A stretch of DNA of 64,000 nt from Halobacillus ihumii (GTDB taxonomy: Bacteria > Bacillota > Bacilli > Bacillales > Halobacillaceae). Below, one piece after another: positions 17,227-26,593 of the stretch. The translations under genes and the position numbers were made by a program. The stretch lies in NCBI RefSeq assembly GCF_902726645.1, contig NZ_CACVAO010000001.1:3146764-3210763 (forward strand), in the 5' to 3' direction. Each line of letters starts with the position of its first letter. Within the stretch, counting starts at the first letter, position 1. The notes below the pieces were generated by a model, which was given only the letters and a program-made list of their open reading frames with translations, was not told the origin of the DNA and did no database searches.

Positions 17227-18798
17227 GTGGACCAAGCTCAGCTGATTGCACCAGAACAATATAACATCGTAATGGAAATGGAAAAGTATGCTAAGGATTC
17301 TGATCGAAAAGCTTTATTATGGCTGAATGAAACAGGTGACCGTGAAGAAATTACATATGACGGGTTAATAAAAAATGCAAACAAAATTGGAAACGCTTTC
17401 CTTGAAGCTGGTTTAAAAAAGGGAGATAAAGTGCTAGTCATGATCCCAAGGCTGATCTCTGCATATCAAGTATATGTGGCCGCCTTAAAAGTGGGGATCG
17501 TTGTCATTCCTAGTTCTGAAATGCTCCGCTCTAAGGATCTGACTTACCGAATCTCTCATGGGGAAGTCACAGCAGTTGTTAGTCACCATGCTTTTACTGA
17601 TCAGTTTAATGAAGTGAAGGAAATGAAGCATGTGAAGGCATTTACTAGTGGTGGATCCAAAGAAGGCTGGTTAAGTCTTGATGACTTAATGGAGGAGCAA
17701 TCTGATTCATTGGAAATGGCTGATACCCATCGAGATGACATGGCATTCCTCTCTTATACTTCTGGGACCACAGGAAATCCAAAAGGAGTCGTACATACCC
17801 ATGGATGGGGATTCGCCCATTTAAAGACGGCCGCCTATAAATGGTTGGCGATCGAAGATGGAGATACAGTATGGGCTACGGCAGGACCAGGCTGGCAAAA
17901 GTGGATCTGGAGTCCTTTTCTTTCGGTCTTAGGAACAGGGGCAAAGGGGCTTGTTTATCAAGGTAAATTCGATCCGAAGACATATCTGGGTTTACTTGAT
18001 CAACATCAAGTCAATGTCTTGTGCTGTACACCAACTGAATATCGATTAATGGCCAAGGTTGATAATTTACAGGAATACAGCCTCAAGCACTTACATAGTG
18101 CTGTTTCAGCCGGAGAACCGTTAAATCGAGAAGTAATCGATACATTCAATCGTTACTTTGACGTAACGGTTCGTGATGGCTATGGTCAGACTGAAAACAC
18201 ATTACTTGTTGGAATTATGAAGGATATGGAAGTGCGGCCTGGTTCCATGGGACGTCCTACACCTGGAAATCATGTTGATATCATCGATGAGGAAGGCGAT
18301 CCGGTTGAGGCAGGTGAAGTTGGGGATATTGCTGTTCGTTTAGATACCCCTGCTTTATTTAAGGAGTATTATAAAGACAGTGAACGCACTAAGCTGGCCC
18401 AAAGGGGTAATTATTATGTAACCGGGGACCAAGCTAAAAAAGATGAAGATGGATACTTTTGGTTTGAAGGAAGAAGTGATGATATTATTATCAGTTCCGG
18501 TTATACGATAGGGCCATTTGAAGTAGAAGATGCATTAGTCAAACATGCCGCCGTGCAGGAATGCGCAGTGGTTTCCAGTCCGGATGAAGTTCGTGGAAGT
18601 GTGGTAAAAGCTTTTATTGTGCTGCAAGATGGATATGAAGGAACAGAAACGCTTATTAAAGAACTTCAGAATCACGTGAAAGAATTAACGGCTCCTTATA
18701 AGTATCCTAGAAAAGTCGAGTTCATTACTGAGCTGCCAAAGACAACATCAGGTAAAATCAGACGAATTGAATTAAGAAAACAAGAACAGCCCAATTGA
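17227..18798 (+). CDS. mbcS: Medium/branched-chain acyl-CoA synthetase
   Basis: 523-residue ANL-superfamily acyl-CoA synthetase. The AMP-binding motif is LSYTSGTTGNPKGVVHTHG (about residues 175-193), followed by DGYGQTENTLLVG, GDQAKKDEDGYFWFEGRSDD and the C-terminal lysine in KTTSGKIRRIELR. It activates a short, medium or branched carboxylate to its CoA thioester; length and the acetyl-CoA-synthetase-like sequence fit B. subtilis MbcS (methylbutyryl-CoA synthetase), but this is by resemblance. GTG 17227 is chosen because AAAGGAGG lies eight bases ahead. Single-gene unit. Confidence 0.8.
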   Translation: MDQAQLIAPEQYNIVMEMEKYAKDSDRKALLWLNETGDREEITYDGLIKNANKIGNAFLEAGLKKGDKVLVMIPRLISAYQVYVAALKVGIVVIPSSEMLRSKDLTYRISHGEVTAVVSHHAFTDQFNEVKEMKHVKAFTSGGSKEGWLSLDDLMEEQSDSLEMADTHRDDMAFLSYTSGTTGNPKGVVHTHGWGFAHLKTAAYKWLAIEDGDTVWATAGPGWQKWIWSPFLSVLGTGAKGLVYQGKFDPKTYLGLLDQHQVNVLCCTPTEYRLMAKVDNLQEYSLKHLHSAVSAGEPLNREVIDTFNRYFDVTVRDGYGQTENTLLVGIMKDMEVRPGSMGRPTPGNHVDIIDEEGDPVEAGEVGDIAVRLDTPALFKEYYKDSERTKLAQRGNYYVTGDQAKKDEDGYFWFEGRSDDIIISSGYTIGPFEVEDALVKHAAVQECAVVSSPDEVRGSVVKAFIVLQDGYEGTETLIKELQNHVKELTAPYKYPRKVEFITELPKTTSGKIRRIELRKQEQPN

Positions 18799-18828
18799 TC
18801 CGGTATGGTTTTTAAAAAATTCAGTAAG

Positions 18829-18870
18829 AGCAAAGACCTGAGATAAACTTCTCAGGTCTTTGCTTTTTTA
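18829..18870 (+). terminator. Intrinsic terminator after mbcS
   Basis: AGCAAAGACCTGAG paired with CTCAGGTCTTTGCT, T-run TTTTTT. Confidence 0.92.
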
Positions 18871-19026
18871 GGGATGATTCGGATGGTGTTCTCATGAAAA
18901 AATGAAACGAAAGACACGGGTTATTCGTATACCTTACAGGGTGAACCAGTAATAGGAATGTAATGCACTTTTTGCCAATTCAATTACCTATTAATTGTGT
19001 GAGTGCGTAACGACAGGGGTGTAAGG

Positions 19027-19452
19027 ATGCGAAAGAAAATAAATTATTCTATAATAGCGATAATTTTAGTCATAATTACGGTTATCTATATAAATCATAC
19101 ATATTTTTTTAACCCTTTGGCCTTCAATCAAGATAAAATTACGCCGCATGCGTGGAGCGACTATCAACGTCCTTTAATTCTTAAATTATATCGGTTTGAT
19201 GAGAAGAGGGAAATTTTCACCATCAAAGAAGAGGGAGAAATCCGGGAATTTTTGAAGGCGTTAAAGAAAAGTAATGAAATGGATCAGAAAGTAAGCGGCA
19301 GCGGAACACCAATTGGAGGGCTTACACTATCAACGGGGGATGCTAAACTGCTTAATATTTTATTTTATAATGATTATTGGGTGATTCTGAAGCAGGACCG
19401 ATCCGCTTTTGAGATGACAAATTCTTTGAAACAGCTCTTTCAAAGTTACTAG
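19027..19452 (+). CDS. Hypothetical membrane-anchored protein
   Basis: 141-residue protein with one N-terminal hydrophobic segment (residues 6-23) and an outside-facing soluble domain. Family not recognised. The soluble part looks like the small extracytoplasmic alpha/beta domains common in bacilli (hydrophobic strands LTLSTGDAKLLNILFYNDYW, then WVIL). ATG 19027, with AGGGGTGTAAGG ahead, is preferred over GTG 19003. Confidence 0.65.
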   Translation: MRKKINYSIIAIILVIITVIYINHTYFFNPLAFNQDKITPHAWSDYQRPLILKLYRFDEKREIFTIKEEGEIREFLKALKKSNEMDQKVSGSGTPIGGLTLSTGDAKLLNILFYNDYWVILKQDRSAFEMTNSLKQLFQSY

Positions 19453-19557
19453 GCAGGCGCTTCTATCAAATGCTTCTGCCTGATTAATGTACATCTTTTC
19501 AGGGAATCTGCTATACTTGTCGATGTTAGAATTAGGTGTTTTGTGAGGTGAATTAAG

Positions 19558-19812
19558 GTGAGTAAGACGTTTACGCATATTTTTAATTCTATACTAGGTA
19601 TCCTCATCCTTATTGAGGGCGGCGTCTATATTTTTTTAAATACTAAAGATGGAACCATTCATTTACAAAGTATTATTGTAACGGTGCTGTTATTATTGGC
19701 TTGGGCATTATCTTATCGGAAACAATTAACAAGTAAGGAGTACAACAGGTGGCTTATTGTCACCATCATTATTACGATCCCGATAATTTTTCCTTGGTTA
19801 TTCTTTATTTAG
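19558..19812 (+). CDS. Small hypothetical membrane protein
   Basis: 84 residues with three hydrophobic segments (about 9-27, 36-52, 63-84), no recognised family. GTG 19558 follows GTGAGGTGAATTAAG. It is convergent with another small membrane protein gene at 19818-20087. Confidence 0.6.
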   Translation: MSKTFTHIFNSILGILILIEGGVYIFLNTKDGTIHLQSIIVTVLLLLAWALSYRKQLTSKEYNRWLIVTIIITIPIIFPWLFFI

Positions 19813-19817
19813 AAAAC

Positions 19818-20087
19818 TTAAACCAGCCAATAGCAAAGACCGGCTATTGAAATCAAGAGGCCTGCACTTAAGTACAAATAACCGAACAAACGATGTTTCT
19901 TTTCATCGCTATTTGTTTCGACTGTCCCTGCGAAAACGAGGAACAGGATAATTAAGATGAGCAGAACAATTTCGACATCCTTCCATTCAGATGGTTTGAA
20001 CAACAACCAACAAGCGACAGGCCATGCCGTGTATGAGGGGATATACAAAGGTGAAAAGAACCTGTCCCAATTTTGAAATAAACTCAT
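19818..20087 (-). CDS. Small hypothetical membrane protein
   Basis: 89 residues with three likely membrane segments and a charged loop (VETNSDEKKHRLFGY) between the last two. No family recognised. The ribosome site AAAGGAGGCTGG before ATG 20087 is strong, which supports a real gene. It ends five bases from the convergent gene at 19558-19812. Confidence 0.65.
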   Translation of the reverse strand: MSLFQNWDRFFSPLYIPSYTAWPVACWLLFKPSEWKDVEIVLLILIILFLVFAGTVETNSDEKKHRLFGYLYLSAGLLISIAGLCYWLV

Positions 20088-20159
20088 CGCATCCAGCCTC
20101 CTTTCTCATGGTCTAGGCAGCGAATAAAAAATGACTGTCGTGATAAACTAAGCGAGCAC

Positions 20160-20190
20160 AAACGTAATCCTTGATGGGTTACGTTTTTTA
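20160..20190 (+). terminator. Terminator-like hairpin
   Basis: AACGTAATCC / GGGTTACGTT around TTGAT with a T-run. It lies in the gene-poor stretch 20088-20440; which transcript it ends is unclear. Confidence 0.65.
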
Positions 20191-20261
20191 TTATCTCTTT
20201 ATTTGTTGCGAACAGTATTTGAATAAAGAATATCAACGATGTGAGAATCTTGTCGATTATT

Positions 20262-20288
20262 GTGTTAATCTTTTGGGGAAGAGGGTAT
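20262..20288 (+). promoter_or_regulatory. SigB-like promoter upstream of the BCCT gene
   Basis: GTGTTA, 15-base spacer, GGGTAT, near the SigB consensus GTTTAA-N12-15-GGGTAT. General-stress control is known for some osmolyte uptake genes (opuE, opuD) in B. subtilis. Confidence 0.4.
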
Positions 20289-20440
20289 AACTATATCATA
20301 CTGCTTCTAAAGTCATAGTCTTTGTTCTTTTTATTACAGGTGTGCTCCCATCCCCTTGACACATTTTCTTCAAAGTTTTTCCCTCTCTACAATATCACTA
20401 TGGTGAAACGCAATTGTTTTACCGGGAAGGAAGATGCATA

Positions 20441-22072
20441 GTGAATATGAAACTGATTGATTGGCCTACTTTTATTGGGGCCCTTGTCTTACTCTTGGCA
20501 GTAACGGTACCGCTTGTATTATTTCCAGAGGCCGGAAAGGAATTTGTTAATCAAGCCAACTCGTTTATGACAGGTACATTTGGAGTTCTGTATATTATTA
20601 TGGGACTAGTCGTTTTTGCCTTCTTAATTTTTGTAGCTTTTAGTAAAAATGGACTCATTAAATTAGGCGATGAAGGTGAAAAACCTGAATTCGGCACGTT
20701 CTCATGGGCAGCTATGCTGTTTGCTGCTGGTATTGGTTCAAGTATATTGTATTGGGGTGTCATCGAATGGGCTTATTATTATCAGGGCCCGCCATACGGT
20801 CTTGCACCTGAATCAATGGAGGCAATCCGGTGGTCCACAGCTTACGGCATATTTCACTGGGGGCCTATCGCCTGGGCGATCTATACATTACCTGCTTTAC
20901 CGATTGCTTACTTTTATTATGTTAGAAAGAAACCTGTATTAAAGGTGAGTGAATCGGTCCGTCCGGTTTTAGGAAAATCAGTTGATGGACCTTTAGGCAA
21001 CATTATTGATGTATTGTTTATGTTTGGGTTGTTAGGAGGGGCAGGAACAACACTAGCTCTAGGAGCCCCGATGATCGCTGAAGGCATTAGTGAGCTAACC
21101 GGTTTAGAAGTCACACTAGGACTTCAAGCAGGTATCATGCTCGTATGTACTGTGATTTTTGCCATTAGTTCATACTCTGGTCTGAAACGAGGAATCAAGG
21201 TATTAAGTGATATCAATATATGGCTCGCTTTGTTCTTGCTTGCTTTTATTTTCATTTTTGGACCTACCCGATTTTTAGCAGAAACAACTGTTAACTCAGT
21301 AGGAATAATCATGGATAATTTCTTTAGGATGGCAACTTGGATGGAGCCTTTTGGAAATCTAGATCAGTTTGAAGAGACACGTTTCCCAGAATCATGGACT
21401 ATTTTCTACTGGGCTTGGTGGCTTGTGTATGCACCATTTGTCGGCTTATTTGTAGCTCGGATTTCAAGAGGCCGAACGATACGGCAAATGATTTTAGGAA
21501 CTATGATTTATGGAACCATTGGATGTATTCTATTCTTCGGGATTATGGGGAATTTCGGTTTGTATCTGCAGCTGACAGGTCAATTCGATGTCGTCGTTTT
21601 TATGGATGCAAATGGTGCGCCGGCAACGATTATTGAGGTCATTAATCAGCTTCCCTTAGCGAAGTTTATGGTATTGGTCTTTACAGTTCTTGCGATTATC
21701 TTCTTAGCAACTACCTTTGATTCCTCTTCATATATTTTGGCTTCTGTTGTCCAAAAAGAAGTTGAGGGAGAGCCGCTTCGCTGGAATCGACTATTTTGGG
21801 CTTTCGCGTTAAGTATTATGCCGTTAGTGCTGATGTTTCTAGGAGGATTAGATACCTTGCAGACGGCTAGTATTGTCGGAGGGTTCCCGCTGATTTTTAT
21901 CATGTTTCTGTTAGCTTGGTCATTTATAAAAGCATCGAATACAGATATCCGGGCCTCTGATGATTACGAACCTCCTACCATTCATATCAAAAGATGGAAA
22001 AAACGTAATAAGAAGAAAAGACGTTCAGCTCTTGAGGTGTTTGAAGAGAAAAATCGAGAAGATAATGAATAA
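20441..22072 (+). CDS. BCCT-family betaine/choline/carnitine transporter
   Basis: 543-residue secondary transporter with twelve membrane segments. The first conserved region is AAGIGSSILYWGVIEWAYYY, the substrate-site tryptophans are in FYWAWWLVYAPFVGLFVARI, and the tail after residue 505 is highly charged (RWKKRNKKKRRS), as in osmoregulated members. It would take up a trimethylammonium osmoprotectant for salt tolerance. The canonical GMGIG of Na+-coupled betaine carriers reads AAGIG here. The start is GTG 20441 (ATG 20447 also possible) behind GGGAAGGAAG. Confidence 0.88.
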   Translation: MNMKLIDWPTFIGALVLLLAVTVPLVLFPEAGKEFVNQANSFMTGTFGVLYIIMGLVVFAFLIFVAFSKNGLIKLGDEGEKPEFGTFSWAAMLFAAGIGSSILYWGVIEWAYYYQGPPYGLAPESMEAIRWSTAYGIFHWGPIAWAIYTLPALPIAYFYYVRKKPVLKVSESVRPVLGKSVDGPLGNIIDVLFMFGLLGGAGTTLALGAPMIAEGISELTGLEVTLGLQAGIMLVCTVIFAISSYSGLKRGIKVLSDINIWLALFLLAFIFIFGPTRFLAETTVNSVGIIMDNFFRMATWMEPFGNLDQFEETRFPESWTIFYWAWWLVYAPFVGLFVARISRGRTIRQMILGTMIYGTIGCILFFGIMGNFGLYLQLTGQFDVVVFMDANGAPATIIEVINQLPLAKFMVLVFTVLAIIFLATTFDSSSYILASVVQKEVEGEPLRWNRLFWAFALSIMPLVLMFLGGLDTLQTASIVGGFPLIFIMFLLAWSFIKASNTDIRASDDYEPPTIHIKRWKKRNKKKRRSALEVFEEKNREDNE

Positions 22073-22078
22073 CGCTGC

Positions 22079-22115
22079 ACAGACCTGCTTTTTAAACAAG
22101 CAGGTCTGTTTATTG
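22079..22115 (+). terminator. Intrinsic terminator after the BCCT gene
   Basis: ACAGACCTGCTT / AAGCAGGTCTGT stem followed by TTTATT. Confidence 0.85.
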
Positions 22116-22164
22116 TTTCGGAAAGAGCATAGAGGGAAAATGATTAACATAAGGGGGCGATTGG

Positions 22165-22389
22165 GTGCTGCTAAATAGCATAGGCCTATTGATCGTAGGG
22201 ATTGCTGTGTTTATTTTGATCATCATCGTGGCATGGAAAATTTTCATAAAAAAGAAACCGGTAGATAGTTCTTATACTCCTTTCGATTATATAACAGGCC
22301 AAACCGACAAAGAATTCCATGAGAATGAGGAAATCATCGTTGAAGAAAAAGAGGATAACGATAGAAAAGAAAAGGATACTCTGAAGTAA
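22165..22389 (+). CDS. Small membrane protein, DUF3951-like
   Basis: 74 residues: one N-terminal membrane segment (residues 3-26), then KKKPVDSSYTPFDYITGQTD and a very acidic/basic tail. The YTPFDYITGQ motif is what I associate with DUF3951 small proteins of bacilli; no function is known. The start is GTG 22165 after AAGGGGG. The stop codon lies inside the stem of the following hairpin. Confidence 0.6.
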   Translation: MLLNSIGLLIVGIAVFILIIIVAWKIFIKKKPVDSSYTPFDYITGQTDKEFHENEEIIVEEKEDNDRKEKDTLK

Positions 22390-22425
22390 GAAGCCGCTGA
22401 GGCGATCCAGCGGCTTCTTACTTCA
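22381..22425 (+). terminator. Long perfect hairpin at the end of the DUF3951-like gene
   Basis: A 19-base perfect inverted repeat (left arm CTGAAGTAAGAAGCCGCTG) around an 8-base loop, containing the stop codon of the gene. There is no clear T-run, so it may act as an mRNA 3'-end structure or a bidirectional terminator. Confidence 0.7.
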
Positions 22426-22453
22426 GTTTGAGGCGCGTATAGTATTTATACAA

Positions 22454-22555
22454 TTATACAATATAGATAAGGATATAAAGAATACTTGCTAAAATTGCGG
22501 AACCACTAATACCATAGATGAAATCTGTAGAATTATATTCGGCTTGCTTTCTCAT
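22454..22555 (-). CDS. Possible 33-aa membrane peptide
   Basis: ATG at 22555 is preceded by AAAGGGG with eight-base spacing and opens a 33-codon frame. It has a polar start (MRKQAEYNSTDFIY) and a hydrophobic C-terminal half, ISGSAILASILYILIYIV, like a single-span small membrane protein. No homologue recognised. Most of the gap 22390-22905 is otherwise non-coding. Confidence 0.45.
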   Translation of the reverse strand: MRKQAEYNSTDFIYGISGSAILASILYILIYIV

Positions 22556-22690
22556 AATAGGAGCCCCTTTCTATAAATACAAAATCTTGTCAGTCTCACT
22601 GTTTCTTCATAAATCTACTGAATAATTACTGCACGAAGCGCATCGGCTTTAAATTCTTATACTTATTAGACGGATATAAATGGCAAAAGG

Positions 22691-22732
22691 TTTCATTTTT
22701 ATGACAAAATATTTCATTTTTGTTACAAAAAC
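22691..22732. repeat. Direct repeat upstream of mtlA
   Basis: TTTCATTTTTATGACAAAA followed by TTTCATTTTTGTTACAAAA, 21 bases apart, about 190 bases before mtlA. It could be an activator site such as one for MtlR; this is inference. Confidence 0.4.
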
Positions 22733-22905
22733 GATGATGACATGGAGTATATTTGTTAGTAATGCTTAATCTTTGCTTGTTCCCTCATTTAAAAAATGGC
22801 AACATTCCCTCTGCCAAACATGCATTTAGATTATATTGATAAGGACGCTGTAATCGCTTTAGTATTAAAGTATAGGAACGAAACAAAAGAGGGAGGAAAC
22901 ATACA

Positions 22906-24363
22906 ATGTCTGAACAAAATAAACAGACAGGGATAAGGGCGTTAGTGCAAAAGTTTGGCAGCTTCCTTAGCGGAATGATCATGCCAAACATTGCTGCCTT
23001 TATCGCCTGGGGGATTATTACAGCATTATTTATAGAGACGGGCTGGGCGCCAAATGAGGATCTGGCCGCATTAGTTGACCCGATGATTAAATATTTACTG
23101 CCATTATTGATTGCTTTTACTGGCGGCCGTATTATTCACGGTTTACGCGGGGGTGTTGTTGGTGCCACTGCAGCTATGGGGGTCATCGTAGGAGCAGACA
23201 TTCCTATGTTTATGGGCGCCATGCTTATGGGACCTATAGGTGGATATGCAATTAAATGGATCGACAAGCTTTTTGAAGGAAAAGTTAAGTCAGGATTCGA
23301 AATGCTCGTTAACAATTTTAGTGCCGGGATTGCCGGAGCTATCTTAGCCATTATCGGTTTACAAATCATTGGACCGATTGTTACTGGAATTACCTTAGCT
23401 TTAGGTGCAGGTGTCGAAGTCATGATCAATGCGGGACTTTTACCATTAGTCAATATATTTATTGAACCTGCAAAAGTTCTGTTTTTGAATAACGCTATTA
23501 ATCATGGAATTCTGAGCCCGATTGCAGTAACGCAAACAGAAGAATTAGGAAAGTCCATTTTATTCTTGTTGGAAACAAACCCTGGACCAGGACTTGGTGT
23601 TTTACTTGCTTTTTCGATATTCGGAAAAGGGATTTCCAAACAGTCCGCCCCAGGGGCAGCTATTATCCACTTCTTCGGGGGAATTCATGAAATTTACTTT
23701 CCTTATATTCTGTCCAAGCCGTCCTTAATTCTTGCCCTTATTGCAGGTGGTGTATCAGGGACAGCTACATTTGCCGCATTTGGAGTCGGACTTACATCTA
23801 CGGCATCGCCAGGCAGTATCATCGCAGTGCTTGCGCTTACGGCTAGAGGGGACTATATAGGAGTGATTGCTGGTGTACTTGTAGCTGCGGCTGTTACCTT
23901 TGTAGTCGCTGCCGTTATTCTGAAGTCTGGAAAACAAGAGGAACAGGACATTACAGCAGCTACTTCCAAAATGGAAGAAATGAAAGGGAAGAAAAGCCGT
24001 GTCTCTGATCAATTGACTGCAAATGAGCCACAGGAATCGGCTAATGACGAGACTCAAGAGGCTCCTCAGATCAACCAAGGAGCTATTGATAAGGTCATAT
24101 TCGCCTGTGATGCGGGTATGGGATCAAGTGCTATGGGTGCTTCGTTATTAAAGAATAAATTTAAAAAAGCTTCGATTGATATCAACGTAACGAATATGGC
24201 GATTAACGATCTTCCTTCAGATGTGGATATTGTCATTACCCATAAAGATTTAACAGAAAGGGCCAAACAGAAAGTTCCGAATGCTCATCATATTTCTGTT
24301 GAAAACTTCTTAAATAGTCCGAAGTACGATGAATTGGTTAGTGAATTACAGGAAAGTGAATAA
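22906..24363 (+). CDS. mtlA: PTS mannitol-specific EIICB component
   Basis: 485-residue mannitol permease. The EIIC part (about 1-345) has multiple membrane segments with GGIHEIYFPYIL near residue 264, the substrate-binding GIHE motif. After a charged linker, the EIIB domain begins near 395 with VIFACDAGMGSSAMGASLLK, where the Cys is phosphorylated. EIIA is a separate gene (mtlF), as in Gram-positive bacteria. Start ATG 22906 behind GAGGGAGG. First gene of mtlA-mtlR-mtlF-mtlD. Confidence 0.94.
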   Translation: MSEQNKQTGIRALVQKFGSFLSGMIMPNIAAFIAWGIITALFIETGWAPNEDLAALVDPMIKYLLPLLIAFTGGRIIHGLRGGVVGATAAMGVIVGADIPMFMGAMLMGPIGGYAIKWIDKLFEGKVKSGFEMLVNNFSAGIAGAILAIIGLQIIGPIVTGITLALGAGVEVMINAGLLPLVNIFIEPAKVLFLNNAINHGILSPIAVTQTEELGKSILFLLETNPGPGLGVLLAFSIFGKGISKQSAPGAAIIHFFGGIHEIYFPYILSKPSLILALIAGGVSGTATFAAFGVGLTSTASPGSIIAVLALTARGDYIGVIAGVLVAAAVTFVVAAVILKSGKQEEQDITAATSKMEEMKGKKSRVSDQLTANEPQESANDETQEAPQINQGAIDKVIFACDAGMGSSAMGASLLKNKFKKASIDINVTNMAINDLPSDVDIVITHKDLTERAKQKVPNAHHISVENFLNSPKYDELVSELQESE

Positions 24364-24370
24364 ATGAATG

Positions 24371-24458
24371 AGGTTGGGACAAAGTATATTTTCTTCGCTG
24401 AAACAGCATATCGCTCGTCTTCTCACTTAAGAGATTTAGTTATGTCTCAGCCTCTTTC
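24371..24458. repeat. Dispersed intergenic repeat, short copy with inverted ends
   Basis: GAGGTTGGGACAAA at the left and TTATGTCTCAGCCTC at the right are imperfect inverted repeats of each other, the same ends seen around 44305 and 44600. It lies between mtlA and mtlR and could act as a processing or termination structure inside the operon. Confidence 0.6.
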
Positions 24459-24486
24459 TACTTTTTAAGGAAAGGAGGGATAATCG

Positions 24487-26580
24487 ATGTTTATATCTGC
24501 AAGGGAAAGAAAAATGCTTCAGCTTCTGGTTGATTCAAATGAAACGGTACCTATAAAAGAGTTGGCTGAATCCCTTGATGTAAGTGCAAGAACCATTCAC
24601 AGGGACTTGCAGGGAATCGAGAAGGTTCTTCGGGAATATGGACTGCTTTTGCAAAGACAAGCAGGCAAAGGAATGGCGATCGAAGGAGATCAAGCGAGCA
24701 GGGAAAAGTTAAAAGAAGCGATCGTTTCACACGAGGCTATAGATTATACGCCTGAGGAGCGCCAGGTACTCATCTTATCTAAGCTGCTTGAAGCTAACGA
24801 ACCGGTTAAACTTTTTTCCTTAGCTGCAGAATTAGGTGTGACGGTAGCTACGATTAGTCATGACTTGGATAGGATGGAAGAGAGGGTCAATGATTTTCAG
24901 CTTGAACTGATTCGCAAAAGAGGGTATGGAGTTGAGGTTAAAGGAAGTGAGTCTCATATTCGCGAAGCGATCAGCTTATTAATTATGAAGCATATGAATG
25001 AGTTAGACTTTATAACGCTGCTTCGTGAGAACGTGAATGATACTTCGCTCGATCAAGTCTCAGAACAATTGCTTGGTCTGGTAAGCAGGGAAAATATCTC
25101 ACTTATTGAAACAACCGTCGAATCCATTCGCCCCTCTTTACACTATGATTTAACAGACCATGCTTATATCGGTTTAGTCATCCATATCGCTTTAGCTATT
25201 GAACGCTTACAACAAGGTGAAGTTATCGTTATGGATGAGGAATATTTACATTCTTTAAAGGATTCTAAGGAATTTGAAATGGCTGCAGAGCTGATTGAGA
25301 AACTTGAGAGTACCTTTGAGATCGATATACCAGAAGATGAGACAGGCTATATTACGATGCATCTTATGGGGGCAAAGATCCGCTATGATACAGATGCCAT
25401 AATTGAGGACAGCAGTCTAAGTATTGCTTTTAAAGCTAAACAGCTTATTGAATTTGTCTCAAAGGCAACAGGGCAGGAACTTCATCATTCTACACAGCTG
25501 CTTAATGACTTGGTTGTCCATTTGAAGCCGAGTGTATATCGAATTCAGCAGCAAATGGATATTCAAAATCCATTGACCGAGCAGATTGAACAGGATTATC
25601 CTGACTTGTTCAAGACTGTACAGAGTGCAGTTATACAAGTGTTTCCCGGTCTTGTTTTTCCTAAAGAGGAAACAGCCTATATCGTGATGCATTTTGCCTC
25701 GGCGCTGCTAAATATGGAGGGAGCCCGTGGCCTTCGGGTATTAGTTGTTTGTTCCAGTGGAATGGGTACTGCCAAAATACTTGCTGCCAAACTTCAACAG
25801 CAGTTTTATCAAATTGAAGAGGTAGATCATCGTTCCCTGTTTGATTTAGAAAAATCGGATCATCAACAGTATGATCTTGTGATATCTACGGTTCCTATGA
25901 GAGATTACACTGATTATGTGTTAGTCAATCCGATGCTTCCAACGAAAGATATTCAAAAACTGCAACACGTTATTCGAAAATTAAGAATGGATGAGCGAAT
26001 GAAACAAGCTAAGCCGGTTACCAGCCTTCCTCTCAAACATGAATCGAAGGAAGATATCCAGTATTCAATTGAGTCCATTCAGGCTTATGCGGAAACTGTT
26101 ACGGAAGTTTTGAAGCATCTATCCATCATACGTACTGCTGAAGCAGATAAGGAGAAGGTGCTGCTTGATGCTTGTCAGTATTTAAAAGAGATTAACGTTG
26201 TACATGATGTCTCTAAGGTTGCAATGGCCTTACTGAAACGAGAGGAAGCTGGCGGTTTAGGCATTCCCGAAACCAAACTTGCGATTTATCATACGAAATT
26301 AAAGGAAATAGCAAAACCATGTTTCACCCTCGTTCATTTAGAAGAAGCAATCGAGGTGCAAGGAATGGACGGAGAGAACATGAATAGTGATTCCTTTATT
26401 GTGATGCTCGCTCCAGCTGATTTGTCTCTCCGCGGGAATGAAGTGTTAAGTTATTTAAGTTCCATAATTATAGAGGATGAAGAAAGTACGAAGGTACTGC
26501 ACTCTCACGACGAGGAACGAATGAACATTTATTTTTCTAACAAACTATACCAATTTCTACAAGAAAAACTTTCAAATTAA
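24487..26580 (+). CDS. mtlR: Mannitol operon transcriptional activator
   Basis: 697-residue PTS-controlled activator. Domain order: two N-terminal helix-turn-helix regions (ARTIHRDLQGI near residue 32 and ATISHDLDRM near 117), PRD1 and PRD2 with HIALAIERL and IVMHFASALL, an EIIB-Gat-like domain with Cys422 in VVCSSGMGTAK, and a C-terminal EIIA-like domain (about 555-697). Phosphorylation of these sites by the PTS sets activity. The start follows GGAAAGGAGGG. It sits in the operon it controls, between mtlA and mtlF. Confidence 0.92.
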   Translation: MFISARERKMLQLLVDSNETVPIKELAESLDVSARTIHRDLQGIEKVLREYGLLLQRQAGKGMAIEGDQASREKLKEAIVSHEAIDYTPEERQVLILSKLLEANEPVKLFSLAAELGVTVATISHDLDRMEERVNDFQLELIRKRGYGVEVKGSESHIREAISLLIMKHMNELDFITLLRENVNDTSLDQVSEQLLGLVSRENISLIETTVESIRPSLHYDLTDHAYIGLVIHIALAIERLQQGEVIVMDEEYLHSLKDSKEFEMAAELIEKLESTFEIDIPEDETGYITMHLMGAKIRYDTDAIIEDSSLSIAFKAKQLIEFVSKATGQELHHSTQLLNDLVVHLKPSVYRIQQQMDIQNPLTEQIEQDYPDLFKTVQSAVIQVFPGLVFPKEETAYIVMHFASALLNMEGARGLRVLVVCSSGMGTAKILAAKLQQQFYQIEEVDHRSLFDLEKSDHQQYDLVISTVPMRDYTDYVLVNPMLPTKDIQKLQHVIRKLRMDERMKQAKPVTSLPLKHESKEDIQYSIESIQAYAETVTEVLKHLSIIRTAEADKEKVLLDACQYLKEINVVHDVSKVAMALLKREEAGGLGIPETKLAIYHTKLKEIAKPCFTLVHLEEAIEVQGMDGENMNSDSFIVMLAPADLSLRGNEVLSYLSSIIIEDEESTKVLHSHDEERMNIYFSNKLYQFLQEKLSN

Positions 26581-26593
26581 AAGGAGAATGAAC

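Noticed and set aside
20356..20393. SigA promoter TTGACA...TACAAT before the BCCT gene
   Set aside because: The spacer is 26 bases, far too long for SigA.
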